Below are positions 17,682 to 27,209 of a stretch of 64,000 nt of DNA, in pieces. The notes beneath the pieces were generated by a model. It worked only from the letters and a program-made list of their open reading frames with translations. It did no database searches and was not told where the DNA came from. Position 1 is the stretch's first letter, and each line of letters begins with the position of its first letter. Made by a program: the position numbers and the translations under genes. Source of the stretch: Microbacterium immunditiarum (GTDB taxonomy: Bacteria; Actinomycetota; Actinomycetes; Actinomycetales; Microbacteriaceae); NCBI RefSeq assembly GCF_013409785.1, contig NZ_JACCBV010000001.1:1116001-1180000 (forward strand). The letters run 5' to 3'.

Positions 17682-18185
17682 GTGACGACACCCTCTACGC
17701 CATCCGGTCTCACCGAGGCCCAGCTCGAGGTGTGGGCATCCCTCGCGACGCTCCTCGTGCGACTCCCCGCAGCACTGGACGCGCAGCTCCAGCGCGACAG
17801 CGGCCTGACCCACTTCGAGCACGGCCTGCTCTTCGCGCTCGACGCGGCTCCTGATCACACGCTGCGCTTGAGTACCCTGGCCGGCTACGCGAGCAGCACG
17901 CTTTCTCGGCTTTCCCGCGCGACCTCACGATTGGAGCAGAAGGGATGGGTTCGTCGCGAGATCGATCCCGCCGACGGCAGAGTGACGCTCGCCGTGCTCA
18001 CCGACTCCGGACGCGATCTGGTGGCCCGGTCGACGCCGGCGCACCACGCGCTCGTCCGGCAGCTCGTGTTCGAACCGCTCACCGATCACCAGGCCCGCCA
18101 ACTCGGCGCCATCAGTCACCGCATCGCCCAGGCCGTGGACCCCGCAGCGACATGGACCCCCGCCCGCCCCACACAATCGCCATAG
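17682..18185 (+). CDS. MarR-family transcriptional regulator
   Basis: A 167-residue winged-helix regulator. The recognition region is STLAGYASSTLSRLSRATSR and the wing follows as KGWVRREIDPADGR, both standard for MarR proteins, which usually repress nearby genes until a small phenolic or lipophilic ligand binds. Start is GTG 17682 with no good ribosome-binding site, so a short or leaderless message is possible. The divergent SDR gene and the twin palindromes are the likely targets. Confidence 0.9.
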   Translation: MTTPSTPSGLTEAQLEVWASLATLLVRLPAALDAQLQRDSGLTHFEHGLLFALDAAPDHTLRLSTLAGYASSTLSRLSRATSRLEQKGWVRREIDPADGRVTLAVLTDSGRDLVARSTPAHHALVRQLVFEPLTDHQARQLGAISHRIAQAVDPAATWTPARPTQSP

Positions 18186-18217
18186 CCGCTCACCCCAAGA
18201 CCCGCTGACGGTCGAGG

Positions 18218-19126
18218 TCAGTACCGCTCGCTCCCGCTCCGTGCCTCCGCGCGGTCTTCGAGGCGCAGCACGGGCTCGCTCGCCTGCACGGCTGTGCGGA
18301 AAGCCGTGACCAGCGGAGAGTCGTCCCGGGGCCGCGATGCGACGGCAACCACGGCGTCCGGTCCGGACATCGGCACGTAGCGCACGTCGGGGTGCGGGAA
18401 GTATCGCGATGCCTGCTCTCCGTGCACGCCGATATGGCCGGTCACGGCGACCGCGGCTGGCAGGCTGCTCGGAGTGCGAACCTGCACGTCGCCCCTCCGC
18501 GGTGGACCGCCTCCCCAGGCGGCGAGGCCCACGTGGCCGACGAGCCGCACGCGCGGCCGATCGTCCAACTCCGATTCGTCCAGGGTCTCCGCTTCGGCAA
18601 GCTCCGACTCGCGCGGCACGACGGCGACGAGGGGCGACAGCAGCGCCGGTTCGATACGGAGCCCGTCCGCGCCGCCCACGTCGTGCACGATGGCGACGTC
18701 GACATCGCCGGTGCGGACGAGTTCGTACTGGTTCTGCCAATCCAGTTCGACGAACGCGAGCCTTACGCCCGGATGCTGCATCTCCAGCACGCCGCGGACC
18801 GTCCGCCACCGGTCTGCGAGGCCGAACCCCAGGACTCCGACGCGCAGTGTGCCGCTATCCCGAGCGTCGATGCGCTGTCCGCCGAGCGCCTCGAGGGCAT
18901 CCAGGTCAGCGAGCACCCGCCGTGCACGCAGCAGAAATCTCTCCCCCGCGACCGTGAGGGTGACGCGCCTGCTCGTGCGATCGAAAAGGCGCGTCCCCAG
19001 GTCGCGTTCGAGGTCCTGGATCCTTCGGCCGAACGGCTGAGCGGCTATGAAGTGGCGGCTGGCTGCGCGACCGAAGTGGAGTTCGTCGGCAAGCGTGATC
19101 GCGTACCGCAACGCACGGACATCCAT
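18218..19126 (-). CDS. LysR-family transcriptional regulator
   Basis: A 302-residue LysR regulator. The N-terminal helix-turn-helix begins MDVRALRYAITLADELHFGR and runs to the conserved TVAGERFL region, followed by a co-inducer-binding domain from about residue 90. I chose the internal ATG because it matches the usual LysR N-terminus; a GTG three codons upstream is possible. It is divergent from the amidohydrolase operon starting at 19258, the classic arrangement for a LysR activator and its target. It converges on the MarR gene with a 32-bp gap. Confidence 0.9.
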   Translation of the reverse strand: MDVRALRYAITLADELHFGRAASRHFIAAQPFGRRIQDLERDLGTRLFDRTSRRVTLTVAGERFLLRARRVLADLDALEALGGQRIDARDSGTLRVGVLGFGLADRWRTVRGVLEMQHPGVRLAFVELDWQNQYELVRTGDVDVAIVHDVGGADGLRIEPALLSPLVAVVPRESELAEAETLDESELDDRPRVRLVGHVGLAAWGGGPPRRGDVQVRTPSSLPAAVAVTGHIGVHGEQASRYFPHPDVRYVPMSGPDAVVAVASRPRDDSPLVTAFRTAVQASEPVLRLEDRAEARSGSERY

Positions 19127-19257
19127 GTCCACCACCTCGCAAGTGATGCGTTCATGCTAGCCCCGGGCTCGCGGTTCATCGCAACCGAATCCGCTGATGA
19201 TCAGCCGCTCTTCGACCGGCAGCTTAGTGGGAGGCAATCGCACCAACGGAGGTGGAA

Positions 19258-20721
19258 ATGAGCGCACATCGCACGGTCGTCCACGGCGGCCACGTGCTGA
19301 CGATGGATCCGGACATCGGGGATCTTCCTGTCGGCGACGTTCTGATCGAGGACGGCCGCATCGCCGCAGTGGGCCGCGATCTCGGAGTGACCGACGCCGA
19401 GGTCATCGACGCGTCGGGACACTTCGTGCTGCCAGGGTTGATCGACACCCATCGGCACACGTGGCAATCGCTCGTCCGCGGCATCTGCGCCGACTGGACC
19501 TTGGCGGACTACTGGTTCGGCATGAGGTTGGGCATCTCTCCCGAGTACACCCCGGAAGACGTGCGGTTGGGCAACTTCGTCGGGGCCACCGAAGCGCTCA
19601 GCGCCGGCGTCACCACGATCCTCGACTTCTCCCACTGCAACAACACGCCGGCCCACGCTGACGGAGCAGTGGCCGGCCTTCGTGATGCGGGCATCCGCGC
19701 AGTGTTCGGCTACGGGTTCTTCGAAAGCTCTCCGGGCAGCAGCCGTTTCGGCGACCACGCCGCTCGCATCGCCGACTTCCATCGAGTCGCGGACACCTAC
19801 TTCGCCGATGAGGGGCTTCTCACGCTCGGCGTCGCCCTGGCGGAGGTCTTCGGGCAGCCCTGGGCGATGACGGTCGCAGAGCTGGAAGCAGCTCGTGCAC
19901 GCGGGGCCCTGCTGGTCAATCACACCGGGTGCGTCTTCGGGGGCGTCATCGTGCGGGGGGTCGAGGAGATGGACGCCCTCGGCCTGCTCGGTCCCGACAT
20001 CGTGCATGTGCACTGCACCGACCTCGGCGATGCGGACTGGGAACGTCTTGCCCGCAGCGGCGGAAAGGTCTCCATCTCGGTGCAGACGGAGATGAACATG
20101 GGCTTCGGGCGCCCCGTGTTCGACCAATGCCGTCGCCACGGAATCGCGCCGACGATGTCGACCGACATCACATCGCTCAACAGCGGGGACATCTGGCACG
20201 AGCTGCGATTCGGGCTGGCCTGCGCGCGCGCCGATGCCTTCGACCCCATCCTCGACTCGGCGGCCATGCCCGAATCCGTTCCCGTAACGGCGCGAGAGGC
20301 CATGGACTGGGCCACAGTGAACGCGGCGGCCGCGCTCGGTATGAGCGACCGGATCGGATCCCTCACGCCGGGGAAGCGTGCGGACCTGCAGCTCGTCGGC
20401 GGCCCCGCGCTGGAGCAGCATCCGCATATTGATCCCTACGGGACGTTGCTGTTCCAGACGACCACCGCGGATGTGCGCACCGTGCTCGTCGATGGTCGCG
20501 TCGTGAAACGTGACGGTCGACTCCTCACCGCGGATCTGACTGACGTGACGCGGCGAGCGGATGCGGCGGCCCAGCGCATCCTCGACCGCGTGCGCGCCGC
20601 CGGGCGCACTCTGCCGGGTACGCCGCCGGGCGCTCTGGCGGCCGTCGAGCCGCTCGCGCAGCCGTTCTATCAGCAGGCCGTGGCAGCGGCTCAGGCCGCG
20701 CTCGCCGGTGCCGGCCGATGA
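19258..20721 (+). CDS. Amidohydrolase (ATZ/TRZ, cytosine-deaminase-like)
   Basis: A 487-residue metal-dependent amidohydrolase of the chlorohydrolase/deaminase type, which removes amino, chloro or similar groups from N-heterocycles and purine-like compounds. The HxH metal motif is in LIDTHRHTW, later metal/acid residues sit in VHVHCTD and TMSTDITS, and the C-terminal beta-sandwich closes with DVRTVLVDGRVV. ATG 19258 is well placed after ACGGAGG; a GTG two codons earlier is too close. It is the first gene of a four-gene operon and divergent from the LysR gene. Confidence 0.85.
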   Translation: MSAHRTVVHGGHVLTMDPDIGDLPVGDVLIEDGRIAAVGRDLGVTDAEVIDASGHFVLPGLIDTHRHTWQSLVRGICADWTLADYWFGMRLGISPEYTPEDVRLGNFVGATEALSAGVTTILDFSHCNNTPAHADGAVAGLRDAGIRAVFGYGFFESSPGSSRFGDHAARIADFHRVADTYFADEGLLTLGVALAEVFGQPWAMTVAELEAARARGALLVNHTGCVFGGVIVRGVEEMDALGLLGPDIVHVHCTDLGDADWERLARSGGKVSISVQTEMNMGFGRPVFDQCRRHGIAPTMSTDITSLNSGDIWHELRFGLACARADAFDPILDSAAMPESVPVTAREAMDWATVNAAAALGMSDRIGSLTPGKRADLQLVGGPALEQHPHIDPYGTLLFQTTTADVRTVLVDGRVVKRDGRLLTADLTDVTRRADAAAQRILDRVRAAGRTLPGTPPGALAAVEPLAQPFYQQAVAAAQAALAGAGR

Positions 20722-20764
20722 GTGCGTTCGCTGAGCGGTCGCTCAACCCGGGAGAGGTGCGCTG

Positions 20765-21706
20765 ATGCGGTGGGTGACGTATGACGGCGGTGACGGTGTC
20801 CGCACCGGCATCGTCGACGAGGACTCCATTCGAGGACTCGGCCCCGGCGTGGACCTGCTGAGTCTGGTCGAGCTCGGTGCGTCGGGGCTCGCCGAGGCCG
20901 GGGCGTCGGCGCGGCGGTCTCCGCACGAGGTCCGCCGCCTCGAGGACGTTCGTCTGCTTGCGCCGTTGCCGAGGCCCACGTCTATGCGTGACGGTCTCTG
21001 CTTCCTCGATCACCTCCGGAACGCGCGGCGTGCTCTGCGGATGCCCGGTGACATCGATCCCGCGTGGCTGGACGGGCCGGGGTTCTACTTCACCAACGCC
21101 GGAGCGGTGCTCGGGCCGTATGACGATGTCGCCATCGCCGCCGGAAGCCGGATGTTCGACCTGGAGCTCGAGGTGGGTGCGGTCATCGGCGCCGGTGGCC
21201 GCGATCTTCACCCCGCCCGTGCTGAGAAGCACATCATCGGCTACACGCTGTTCAACGACTGGACCGCGCGTGATCACCAGATGCGCGATTTCGCGCTCGG
21301 CATCGGCATGGGCAAGAGCAAGGACGCGGCCACGACGCTCGGACCCGCTCTGATCACGGCCGACGAGCTCGAACCACTCCGCGACGGTGACGGCCGGCTC
21401 TCGATCGAGCTCGCGGCATCCGTCAACGGTCGGGAGCTCACGCGCGGAAATCTCGCTCTCATGGACTGGACTTTCGGTGAGCTCCTCGCGTACATCTCGC
21501 GCGGGGTCGACCTGGCTCCGGGCGACGTCATCGGTTCGGGTACGGTGCCCGGTGGTTGCCTGCTGGAGCATGTCGACGGCGCGGATCCCGCCGAGTTCAC
21601 CTGGCTGTCGCCCGGCGATGTCGTGAGCCTGTGGGGCGGGGTGCTGGGCGAAACGAGACAGACGGTGGTCCCCGGCGTCGACGTCACCCCCCTGCGACTG
21701 ACGTGA
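20765..21706 (+). CDS. Fumarylacetoacetate hydrolase (FAH) family protein
   Basis: A 313-residue FAH-family enzyme. Members cleave C-C bonds in 1,3-diketo acids or decarboxylate and hydrate related ring-fission products. The metal-binding ExE is in FDLELEV, and the later FNDWTARDHQ and GKSKDAATTLGP segments are standard. The substrate is not evident. GAGAGG precedes the ATG. Its stop overlaps the start of the ligase gene. Confidence 0.88.
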   Translation: MRWVTYDGGDGVRTGIVDEDSIRGLGPGVDLLSLVELGASGLAEAGASARRSPHEVRRLEDVRLLAPLPRPTSMRDGLCFLDHLRNARRALRMPGDIDPAWLDGPGFYFTNAGAVLGPYDDVAIAAGSRMFDLELEVGAVIGAGGRDLHPARAEKHIIGYTLFNDWTARDHQMRDFALGIGMGKSKDAATTLGPALITADELEPLRDGDGRLSIELAASVNGRELTRGNLALMDWTFGELLAYISRGVDLAPGDVIGSGTVPGGCLLEHVDGADPAEFTWLSPGDVVSLWGGVLGETRQTVVPGVDVTPLRLT

Positions 21707-23304
21707 CGTTCTCCAGCCCATTCCCCCATCCCGAGATCCCCTGTGTGGCTCTCCAGGAGCTTCTCCTGGGCGACTTGGCGGAAGCCGACATCGCCCGGCC
21801 GGCCATCGTGGACGGCGGGACGGGCGCAGTCCTGTCGTACGGCGAGCTGGTGGAGAGAATCGCCGCGGCGGCGAGGGCGCTGACAGATCGGGGAGTGGCC
21901 GCCGGTGACGTGGTCGCGCTCCACGCGTCCAACTCACCGCGGTTCGTCATCGCCTTCCACGCGATAGGCGCGATCGGAGCGACGGCAACGCCCATCCCCG
22001 TGCTGGCGACCGAGCAGGACGTCAGTCGCCAGCTGGTCGCAGCGGGAGCGGAGTTCCTGATCAGCGATCCCGATCTGCTCGACAGAGGACGGGCGGCGGG
22101 TCGGGATGCAGGAGTACGCGAAGCGCACGTGATCGATGTGACCGAGTTGGCCGCAGCGCCGGTGGAAGGCCCGACATCGTGGGCGCCGCCGCTGCACGAT
22201 GTCGTCCTCCCGTTCTCTTCGGGCACCACCGGGTATCCGAAAGGGGTGCGATTGAGTCACCGCAATCTGGTTGCCAACGTCGTCCAGATCGAGGACCGGA
22301 TGGGAATCGAGCGCGACGACGTCGTGATGGGAGTCCTTCCGTTCTTCCACATCTACGGCCTGACGATGCTCGTCAGCCTGGTGCTCCGCCGGCGCGCGAC
22401 GCTCGTCACCATGGCGCGGTTCGACCTCGACAAGTTCTTGCGCCTCATTGAGAGCCGGCGCGCGACGTTCGCGTTCATCGCTCCTCCGATAGCGCTGCTG
22501 CTCGCGAAACATCCTTCCGTCGACGGAGCCGATCTCTCGACCTTGCGCGAGCTCTTCTCGGGCGCCGCCCCCCTGGACGAGAAGCTGAGCGCTGCCCTCG
22601 AACGCCGGCTGGGCGTCCGGGTTCGGCAGGGATACGGGATGAGCGAGATGAGCCCCGTCTCCCACTTCGCCGGACATGGGGAGGGCGCACCCCGCGGGAG
22701 CGTCGGCCCACCCGTACCCGGTACCGAGAATCGGATCGTCGGGCTCGACGGCAGCCTCATCCAGCCGCCCGACACAGGCCTCAGCGAGGTCGGTGAGTTG
22801 TGGGTGCGTGGGCCCAACGTCATGAGCGGGTACCTCGACAACCCGCGGGCCACGGCCGAGACCATCGACAGCGAGGGCTTTCTTCACACCGGCGACCTCG
22901 TCGCCGTCGACTCCGACCTCAACGTCTACGTTCTGGATCGGCTCAAGGAGCTCATCAAGTACAAGGGCTATCCAGTGCCACCGGCTGAGCTGGAGGCGCT
23001 CCTGATCTCGCATCCGCTCGTGGCGGACGCGGCCGTCGTCGGACAAGTGCACCCCGATGCCGGTGAGATCCCCGTCGCGTTCGTCGTTCCCCGCGGCGAC
23101 GACGTGCCGGACGCCGGCGAGCTCATGTCGTTCGTCGCCGCCCGCGTCAGCCCCTACAAGCGCATCCGCCGGGTGGAGTTCTGCGAGTCCATACCCAAGT
23201 CGACCGCCGGGAAGATCCTGCGCCGGGAGCTGCGGATGCGGGTGAATGCGCAGATGCCCTCCACCGGACCCTCACAACCGCCGCACGAGAAGGAGAGCGA
23301 ATGA
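21703..23304 (+). CDS. 4-coumarate-CoA ligase-like acyl-CoA synthetase
   Basis: A 533-residue adenylate-forming ligase that activates a carboxylic acid to its CoA thioester with ATP. The P-loop is SSGTTGYPKG, A5 is GYGMSE, A7 is HTGDL and the C-terminal lysine motif is PKSTAGKILRREL. The N-terminus (SSPFPHPEIP) closely follows plant-type 4CL and actinobacterial relatives. Start is GTG 21703, overlapping the FAH stop by four bases; the frame is open 49 codons upstream but antisense-like. It is the third gene of the LysR-linked operon. Confidence 0.9.
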   Translation: MTFSSPFPHPEIPCVALQELLLGDLAEADIARPAIVDGGTGAVLSYGELVERIAAAARALTDRGVAAGDVVALHASNSPRFVIAFHAIGAIGATATPIPVLATEQDVSRQLVAAGAEFLISDPDLLDRGRAAGRDAGVREAHVIDVTELAAAPVEGPTSWAPPLHDVVLPFSSGTTGYPKGVRLSHRNLVANVVQIEDRMGIERDDVVMGVLPFFHIYGLTMLVSLVLRRRATLVTMARFDLDKFLRLIESRRATFAFIAPPIALLLAKHPSVDGADLSTLRELFSGAAPLDEKLSAALERRLGVRVRQGYGMSEMSPVSHFAGHGEGAPRGSVGPPVPGTENRIVGLDGSLIQPPDTGLSEVGELWVRGPNVMSGYLDNPRATAETIDSEGFLHTGDLVAVDSDLNVYVLDRLKELIKYKGYPVPPAELEALLISHPLVADAAVVGQVHPDAGEIPVAFVVPRGDDVPDAGELMSFVAARVSPYKRIRRVEFCESIPKSTAGKILRRELRMRVNAQMPSTGPSQPPHEKESE

Positions 23305-24254
23305 ACGAGAACAGCAACGACGTCATGGCGGTCGGACTTGCCGATTATGGGGGGCCTGAAGTGCTCCAGGTCGTGCGCCTTCGACCGGAGTCGCTCGAGC
23401 CCGGCCATGTCAGGCTGCGCGTGCTTGCAGCGGCGGTGAATCCAACCGACGTGGTGGTGCGTACCGGTGGGCGGGCGCAGTCGGATCGTCCCATCACGAT
23501 CGATGTCCCGGGGATGGATGCTGCGGGCGTCGTGACCGAGATCGCCCCCGACGTCACATCGGTCGCCGTGGGCGATCGGGTCATCGCACTCGTGATCCCC
23601 TCGGGAGAGCACGGTGCTTACCGCACGGACGTCGTCGTTCCGGAGGCCACGGTGACCGCGGCGCCGCGTGGGCTCACTCATGCGGAGGCGGCGACCCTTC
23701 CGCTCAATGGCATGACGGGGTGGCTCGCCCTGCGCGCCCTCGCGCTGAATGCAGGAGATGTCCTCGCGGTCACAGGTGCGGCGGGCGCGCTCGGCGGCTA
23801 CGTCGTGCAGCTGGCGAAGCACGCCGGCCTCACCGTGGTCGCCGACGCGTCCGCCGAGGACCGCGCGCTCGTCTCCCGACTCGGAGCCGACGTCGTCGTG
23901 CCGCGGGGTCCCGGGTTCGCCGCTGCCGTCCGGGAGGTCTATCCCGACGGCGTCGCCGGTCTCGTGGATGCCTCGGTACAGGGTGCGGAGGTGCTGCCTG
24001 CTGTACGCGACGGCGGCGCCGTCGTGACGGTACGCGGATACCGGGGGGACGGCACCGACCGCGTCCGAGTCACGCCAATCATCTCGATCGAGGCCATCGG
24101 GAGCGGCGCGCTCGACGAGATCCGCCAGCTGGCTGAGGAGCGCGTCCTCGATCCGCGTGTCGCCGACGTCGTCCCCGCCTCCGAGGCTCAGCAGGCTCAT
24201 CGCAGGTTGCAGGCCGGGGGACTCCGCGGCAGGATCGTCCTCGACCTCTCCTGA
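23301..24254 (+). CDS. Zinc-independent MDR quinone/enoyl oxidoreductase
   Basis: A 317-residue medium-chain dehydrogenase/reductase of the quinone-oxidoreductase type (NADPH-dependent reduction of quinones or enones). VLAAAVNPTDVVVR is in the catalytic domain and the nucleotide-binding GAAGALGGYVVQLAK is central. Zinc-binding Cys/His residues are absent, as in zeta-crystallin relatives. The start overlaps the ligase stop as ATGA. It is last in the operon and converges on the MBL gene with a 4-bp gap. Confidence 0.88.
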   Translation: MNENSNDVMAVGLADYGGPEVLQVVRLRPESLEPGHVRLRVLAAAVNPTDVVVRTGGRAQSDRPITIDVPGMDAAGVVTEIAPDVTSVAVGDRVIALVIPSGEHGAYRTDVVVPEATVTAAPRGLTHAEAATLPLNGMTGWLALRALALNAGDVLAVTGAAGALGGYVVQLAKHAGLTVVADASAEDRALVSRLGADVVVPRGPGFAAAVREVYPDGVAGLVDASVQGAEVLPAVRDGGAVVTVRGYRGDGTDRVRVTPIISIEAIGSGALDEIRQLAEERVLDPRVADVVPASEAQQAHRRLQAGGLRGRIVLDLS

Positions 24255-24258
24255 AGCA

Positions 24259-25191
24259 TCAGAGCGACGTGTGAAGCGGGCCGCCGTTGAACAGCACCGC
24301 ATCGGCCATCGCGGCTCGAAGATCCACCGCAGACCCCTGCAGATCGGCGTAGGCCTTGTGCAAGTTCAAGACCAGACGCTCTGAGTCGGGCAGCGCTGCG
24401 AACTCCCCGAGTTGGCAGCGCTGCGCTGCTTCCAGAGGAGTGCACCCGTTCGCCCAGTTCTCTGCCGCAGTCGTGGCGATGAATCGGAAGTAGCGGTCGT
24501 GGTCGTCGAGTACGCGATCGAGTTCGGCGGCGCCGATGACCGGTCCGTGCCCGGGGACGACGTGTTCGGCTCCCAGGGATGAGATCCATTCGAGCGACCT
24601 CCGTGCGCCGTCGAGCGACCCCATGAGGAGCATCGGAGTCAGACCGTTGAAGAGGAGATCCCCGGCGAACAGCGTGTGCCGATCCGGGATGAAGACGACG
24701 ACGTCGCCGTCGGTGTGGGCGGCGAAGCCCGGGTGCCGCACCTCGACCGCGAGATCCCCGAGGAAGATCGTGCAGTCTTCGTCGATGGTGAGGTCGGGCA
24801 GCCGGATGGCGTCGATGGCTCCCCATTGGGGGGTCGGGCTCCAATACGGGGGGCAGGCGTCGAAGATGAAGTCCTCACGAAGTCCGTCGCGCATCCTCGT
24901 GTGGCCGACGAGCACGGTGGACGCAGGCAGGAGGGCGTTGCCGTACGCGTGGTCGCCGTGGTGGTGCGTGTTCACCGCCCACCGAGGCGACGCCCCGTCG
25001 GTCGCCCCGGCGACTGCGTCGAGGAATGCTCGAGTCCTTCGCTCGCTGGCGCAGGTGTCGACGACGAGCACCGCACCGTCGTGGTGGAGCGCTCCGGCGT
25101 TGTTGAGCCACCAGGTGCCGTCCGTCTGGACCCAGGCGAGGACTCCGTCGGCCACATCTACGAGCTCACTCTGGCCTGATTCCGATGCCAT
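24259..25191 (-). CDS. MBL-fold metallo-hydrolase
   Basis: A 310-residue metallo-beta-lactamase-fold protein. The HxHxDH metal motif is THHHGDHAYGN, later ligands are GHGPVIG and the DRHTLFAGDLLF region. These are broad hydrolases of thioesters, lactones or esters. ATG 25191 follows AGGAG at a good distance; an upstream alternative adds 18 poor residues. It converges on the quinone oxidoreductase operon, so a shared pathway is possible but unproved. Confidence 0.88.
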   Translation of the reverse strand: MASESGQSELVDVADGVLAWVQTDGTWWLNNAGALHHDGAVLVVDTCASERRTRAFLDAVAGATDGASPRWAVNTHHHGDHAYGNALLPASTVLVGHTRMRDGLREDFIFDACPPYWSPTPQWGAIDAIRLPDLTIDEDCTIFLGDLAVEVRHPGFAAHTDGDVVVFIPDRHTLFAGDLLFNGLTPMLLMGSLDGARRSLEWISSLGAEHVVPGHGPVIGAAELDRVLDDHDRYFRFIATTAAENWANGCTPLEAAQRCQLGEFAALPDSERLVLNLHKAYADLQGSAVDLRAAMADAVLFNGGPLHTSL

Positions 25192-25311
25192 TGTCGTTTC
25201 TCCTCGATGAGCTGCGCGGATGCCGGTAGGTCCGCAGTCAACCATCGAGATGGCGTCCGATCATCAATGTGATTCGTTCCGATCGAGTGCCTGCCCCCGC
25301 GCCGTTGAGCC

Positions 25312-25977
25312 CTACGCCCAGGCCATCCCCACGATCTGCGTGTTGAACGGCACGAACGGGGAGTGCACGCGGTAGGGCTCGATCCAGACGTTCTCGAAAC
25401 CCGCATCGCGGATCGCCTGCGCGAGGTCGCGCTCGCACGAGCAGCCCTCGAACGTCCAGGCCCAGGGGCGGCGGAGCATCCGCTGCGCCTGTCGCGCCAG
25501 CGTGCCCTCGGGTGCGACGACGTGCTCGAGGAACCGGAACGTGCCGCCCGGATGCAGCACCCGCCGCACCTCGGCGAGTACGGCCGCCGGATCCTGCACC
25601 GAGCAGAGCACGAGCGACGAGATCACGCAGTCCACGCTGTCGTCCGCCAGGCCGGTGGCCTCTGCCCGGCGCGTGCGGAGGTCGAGGTCGACGCCGTGGC
25701 GGCGGGCGGCCTCCTTCAGCGGGCCGTGCATGGAGGGGTTGGGCTCGATGGCGACGAGGGTGGTTCCCGGCGACAGGTAGCGGAGGTTGGCACCGACGCC
25801 GGGGCCGATCTCGACGACCTCACGGGGCAGGTTTGCGAAGATCCGCTGCTTGCGACGGCGGAGGGTCCACTCGATGTACGGGCCCATCGCTGTGAAGAAC
25901 GCGGCGTTGAAACGTCCGCGAAGGGCGTGCCGCTCGAACTCCATCTCGAACGGGCGGCCGGTCACGATATCGGTCAT
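25312..25977 (-). CDS. Class I SAM-dependent methyltransferase
   Basis: A 221-residue Rossmann methyltransferase. Motif I is VEIGPGVGAN, motif II/III region VAIEPN, and the substrate side has CVISSLVLCSVQD and LHPGGTFRFLEH. The N-terminal FNAAFFTAMGPYIEW resembles METTL7-like lipid or thiol methyltransferases. AGGAG lies five bases before ATG 25977. A 92-bp copy of its motif I region survives at 16588-16679. It lies next to the hydrolase-LuxR gene on the same strand. Confidence 0.88.
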   Translation of the reverse strand: MTDIVTGRPFEMEFERHALRGRFNAAFFTAMGPYIEWTLRRRKQRIFANLPREVVEIGPGVGANLRYLSPGTTLVAIEPNPSMHGPLKEAARRHGVDLDLRTRRAEATGLADDSVDCVISSLVLCSVQDPAAVLAEVRRVLHPGGTFRFLEHVVAPEGTLARQAQRMLRRPWAWTFEGCSCERDLAQAIRDAGFENVWIEPYRVHSPFVPFNTQIVGMAWA

Positions 25978-26050
25978 GTCGACTCCTGAGTGTGTGGGTG
26001 TCGACATCAGCGTGCTCGGCTTCTTCCACGGAATCAGGCGTGGAACTACC

Positions 26051-27082
26051 TCACTTCGGCGGCGATGGCTCGGCGTGCTGCGCGGCGTACCAGGCGGCGA
26101 TCTGCGCTCGGGAAGAGAAGCCGAGCCGCACCCGGATCCGCTCGACGTGTCCCTCGGCCGAGCGCTCGTCGATGCCCAGCCGGGTCGCGATCTCGCGGTT
26201 CGTGGCTCCTTCGCTGACGAGCGCGGCGACCTCGGTCTGGCGGGGCGTCAGCGTCCGGGGCCCACGCCGCAGCGGGCGCAGGCCGAGGAACTTCCGGATC
26301 GGCACCACGAGGCTGTGCACGTCGCCCGCGAAGGCGAGATGGGAGCGGCCGGGCACGACGTGGAGCTCCGCGTTCCGGATGCCGGCGGCCAATGCCTCCG
26401 CCTGCGTGACGGGAGCCGCCCGGTCTTCGGCCCGGTGCAGCACGAGCGTCTTCGCCTCGACGCGCGGGAGGAGGTCGCTCACGTCCAGGTCGTAGCTCAT
26501 CGCCAGCAGGGACCGAGCCGTCTCGGCGGTCGAGGACGCTCGCTGGTACCGCGCGACCTGCCGCCGCATGGCAGCGGTCGCATCGGGGGCGAAGATGTCG
26601 GTCAGCACGTCGGACCCGAGCCCCCAGTGCGACTCGACCAGACCGAGCAGGTGCGCGCGGACGTCCGGCTCGGCGATGGTCGGGCCCGACACCCAGCCGC
26701 CGTAAAGCACGAGACGACGAACCGATCCCGGATGCTCCGCCGCCCACGCGACCGCGACGAGTGCGCCCATCGAGGAGCCGATCACATCGAACGGCTCGGG
26801 GCCGAGCGTGGCCGTCACCGCGGACAGCTGCTCGAGCTCGTACGCGAGCGAGGGCGATCGCCCGGATGCCGGCGACAGCCCGCATCCGGCCCGGTCATAC
26901 CGCACGAGCCGGCACCCGTCCGCGATGCTCTCGTAGAACGCGCGCTCCTCGGGCAGCTCCCAGCTGAGCTGCAAGTGGCTGAGCCACCCGCTGACGTACA
27001 CCACCGGGCGCCCCTCACCGACCGAGGCGTACGCGATCTCGGTTCCGTCGGTCGTGGCCACGCGCCCCAGGCGTTGCTGCAC
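26051..27082 (-). CDS. Alpha/beta-hydrolase fused to a LuxR-type DNA-binding domain
   Basis: A 343-residue two-domain protein. Residues about 5-275 form an alpha/beta-hydrolase with nucleophile motif GSSMG, an Asp in HRAEDRAAP and a His in GRSHLAFAG. Residues about 285-340 form a LuxR helix-turn-helix (LTPRQTEVAALVSEGATNRE). Such proteins are thought to sense or hydrolyse a ligand and change transcription. GTG 27082 is the most likely start; the frame is open 69 codons upstream but with poor content. The divergent tandem hydrolase gene begins 128 bp away and is a possible target. Confidence 0.88.
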   Translation of the reverse strand: MQQRLGRVATTDGTEIAYASVGEGRPVVYVSGWLSHLQLSWELPEERAFYESIADGCRLVRYDRAGCGLSPASGRSPSLAYELEQLSAVTATLGPEPFDVIGSSMGALVAVAWAAEHPGSVRRLVLYGGWVSGPTIAEPDVRAHLLGLVESHWGLGSDVLTDIFAPDATAAMRRQVARYQRASSTAETARSLLAMSYDLDVSDLLPRVEAKTLVLHRAEDRAAPVTQAEALAAGIRNAELHVVPGRSHLAFAGDVHSLVVPIRKFLGLRPLRRGPRTLTPRQTEVAALVSEGATNREIATRLGIDERSAEGHVERIRVRLGFSSRAQIAAWYAAQHAEPSPPK

Positions 27083-27209
27083 GTGCCCATTATGGCCGCG
27101 CCGCCCGCAGATGCCCGCGACCCGAAATGGGCAGAACTGCCGATGCGGCCGCGGATGCTTCGGCGAAGGCTGGCCTCGTTGCGATCGGAGCCGAGCGAAG
27201 GAGCGGACC

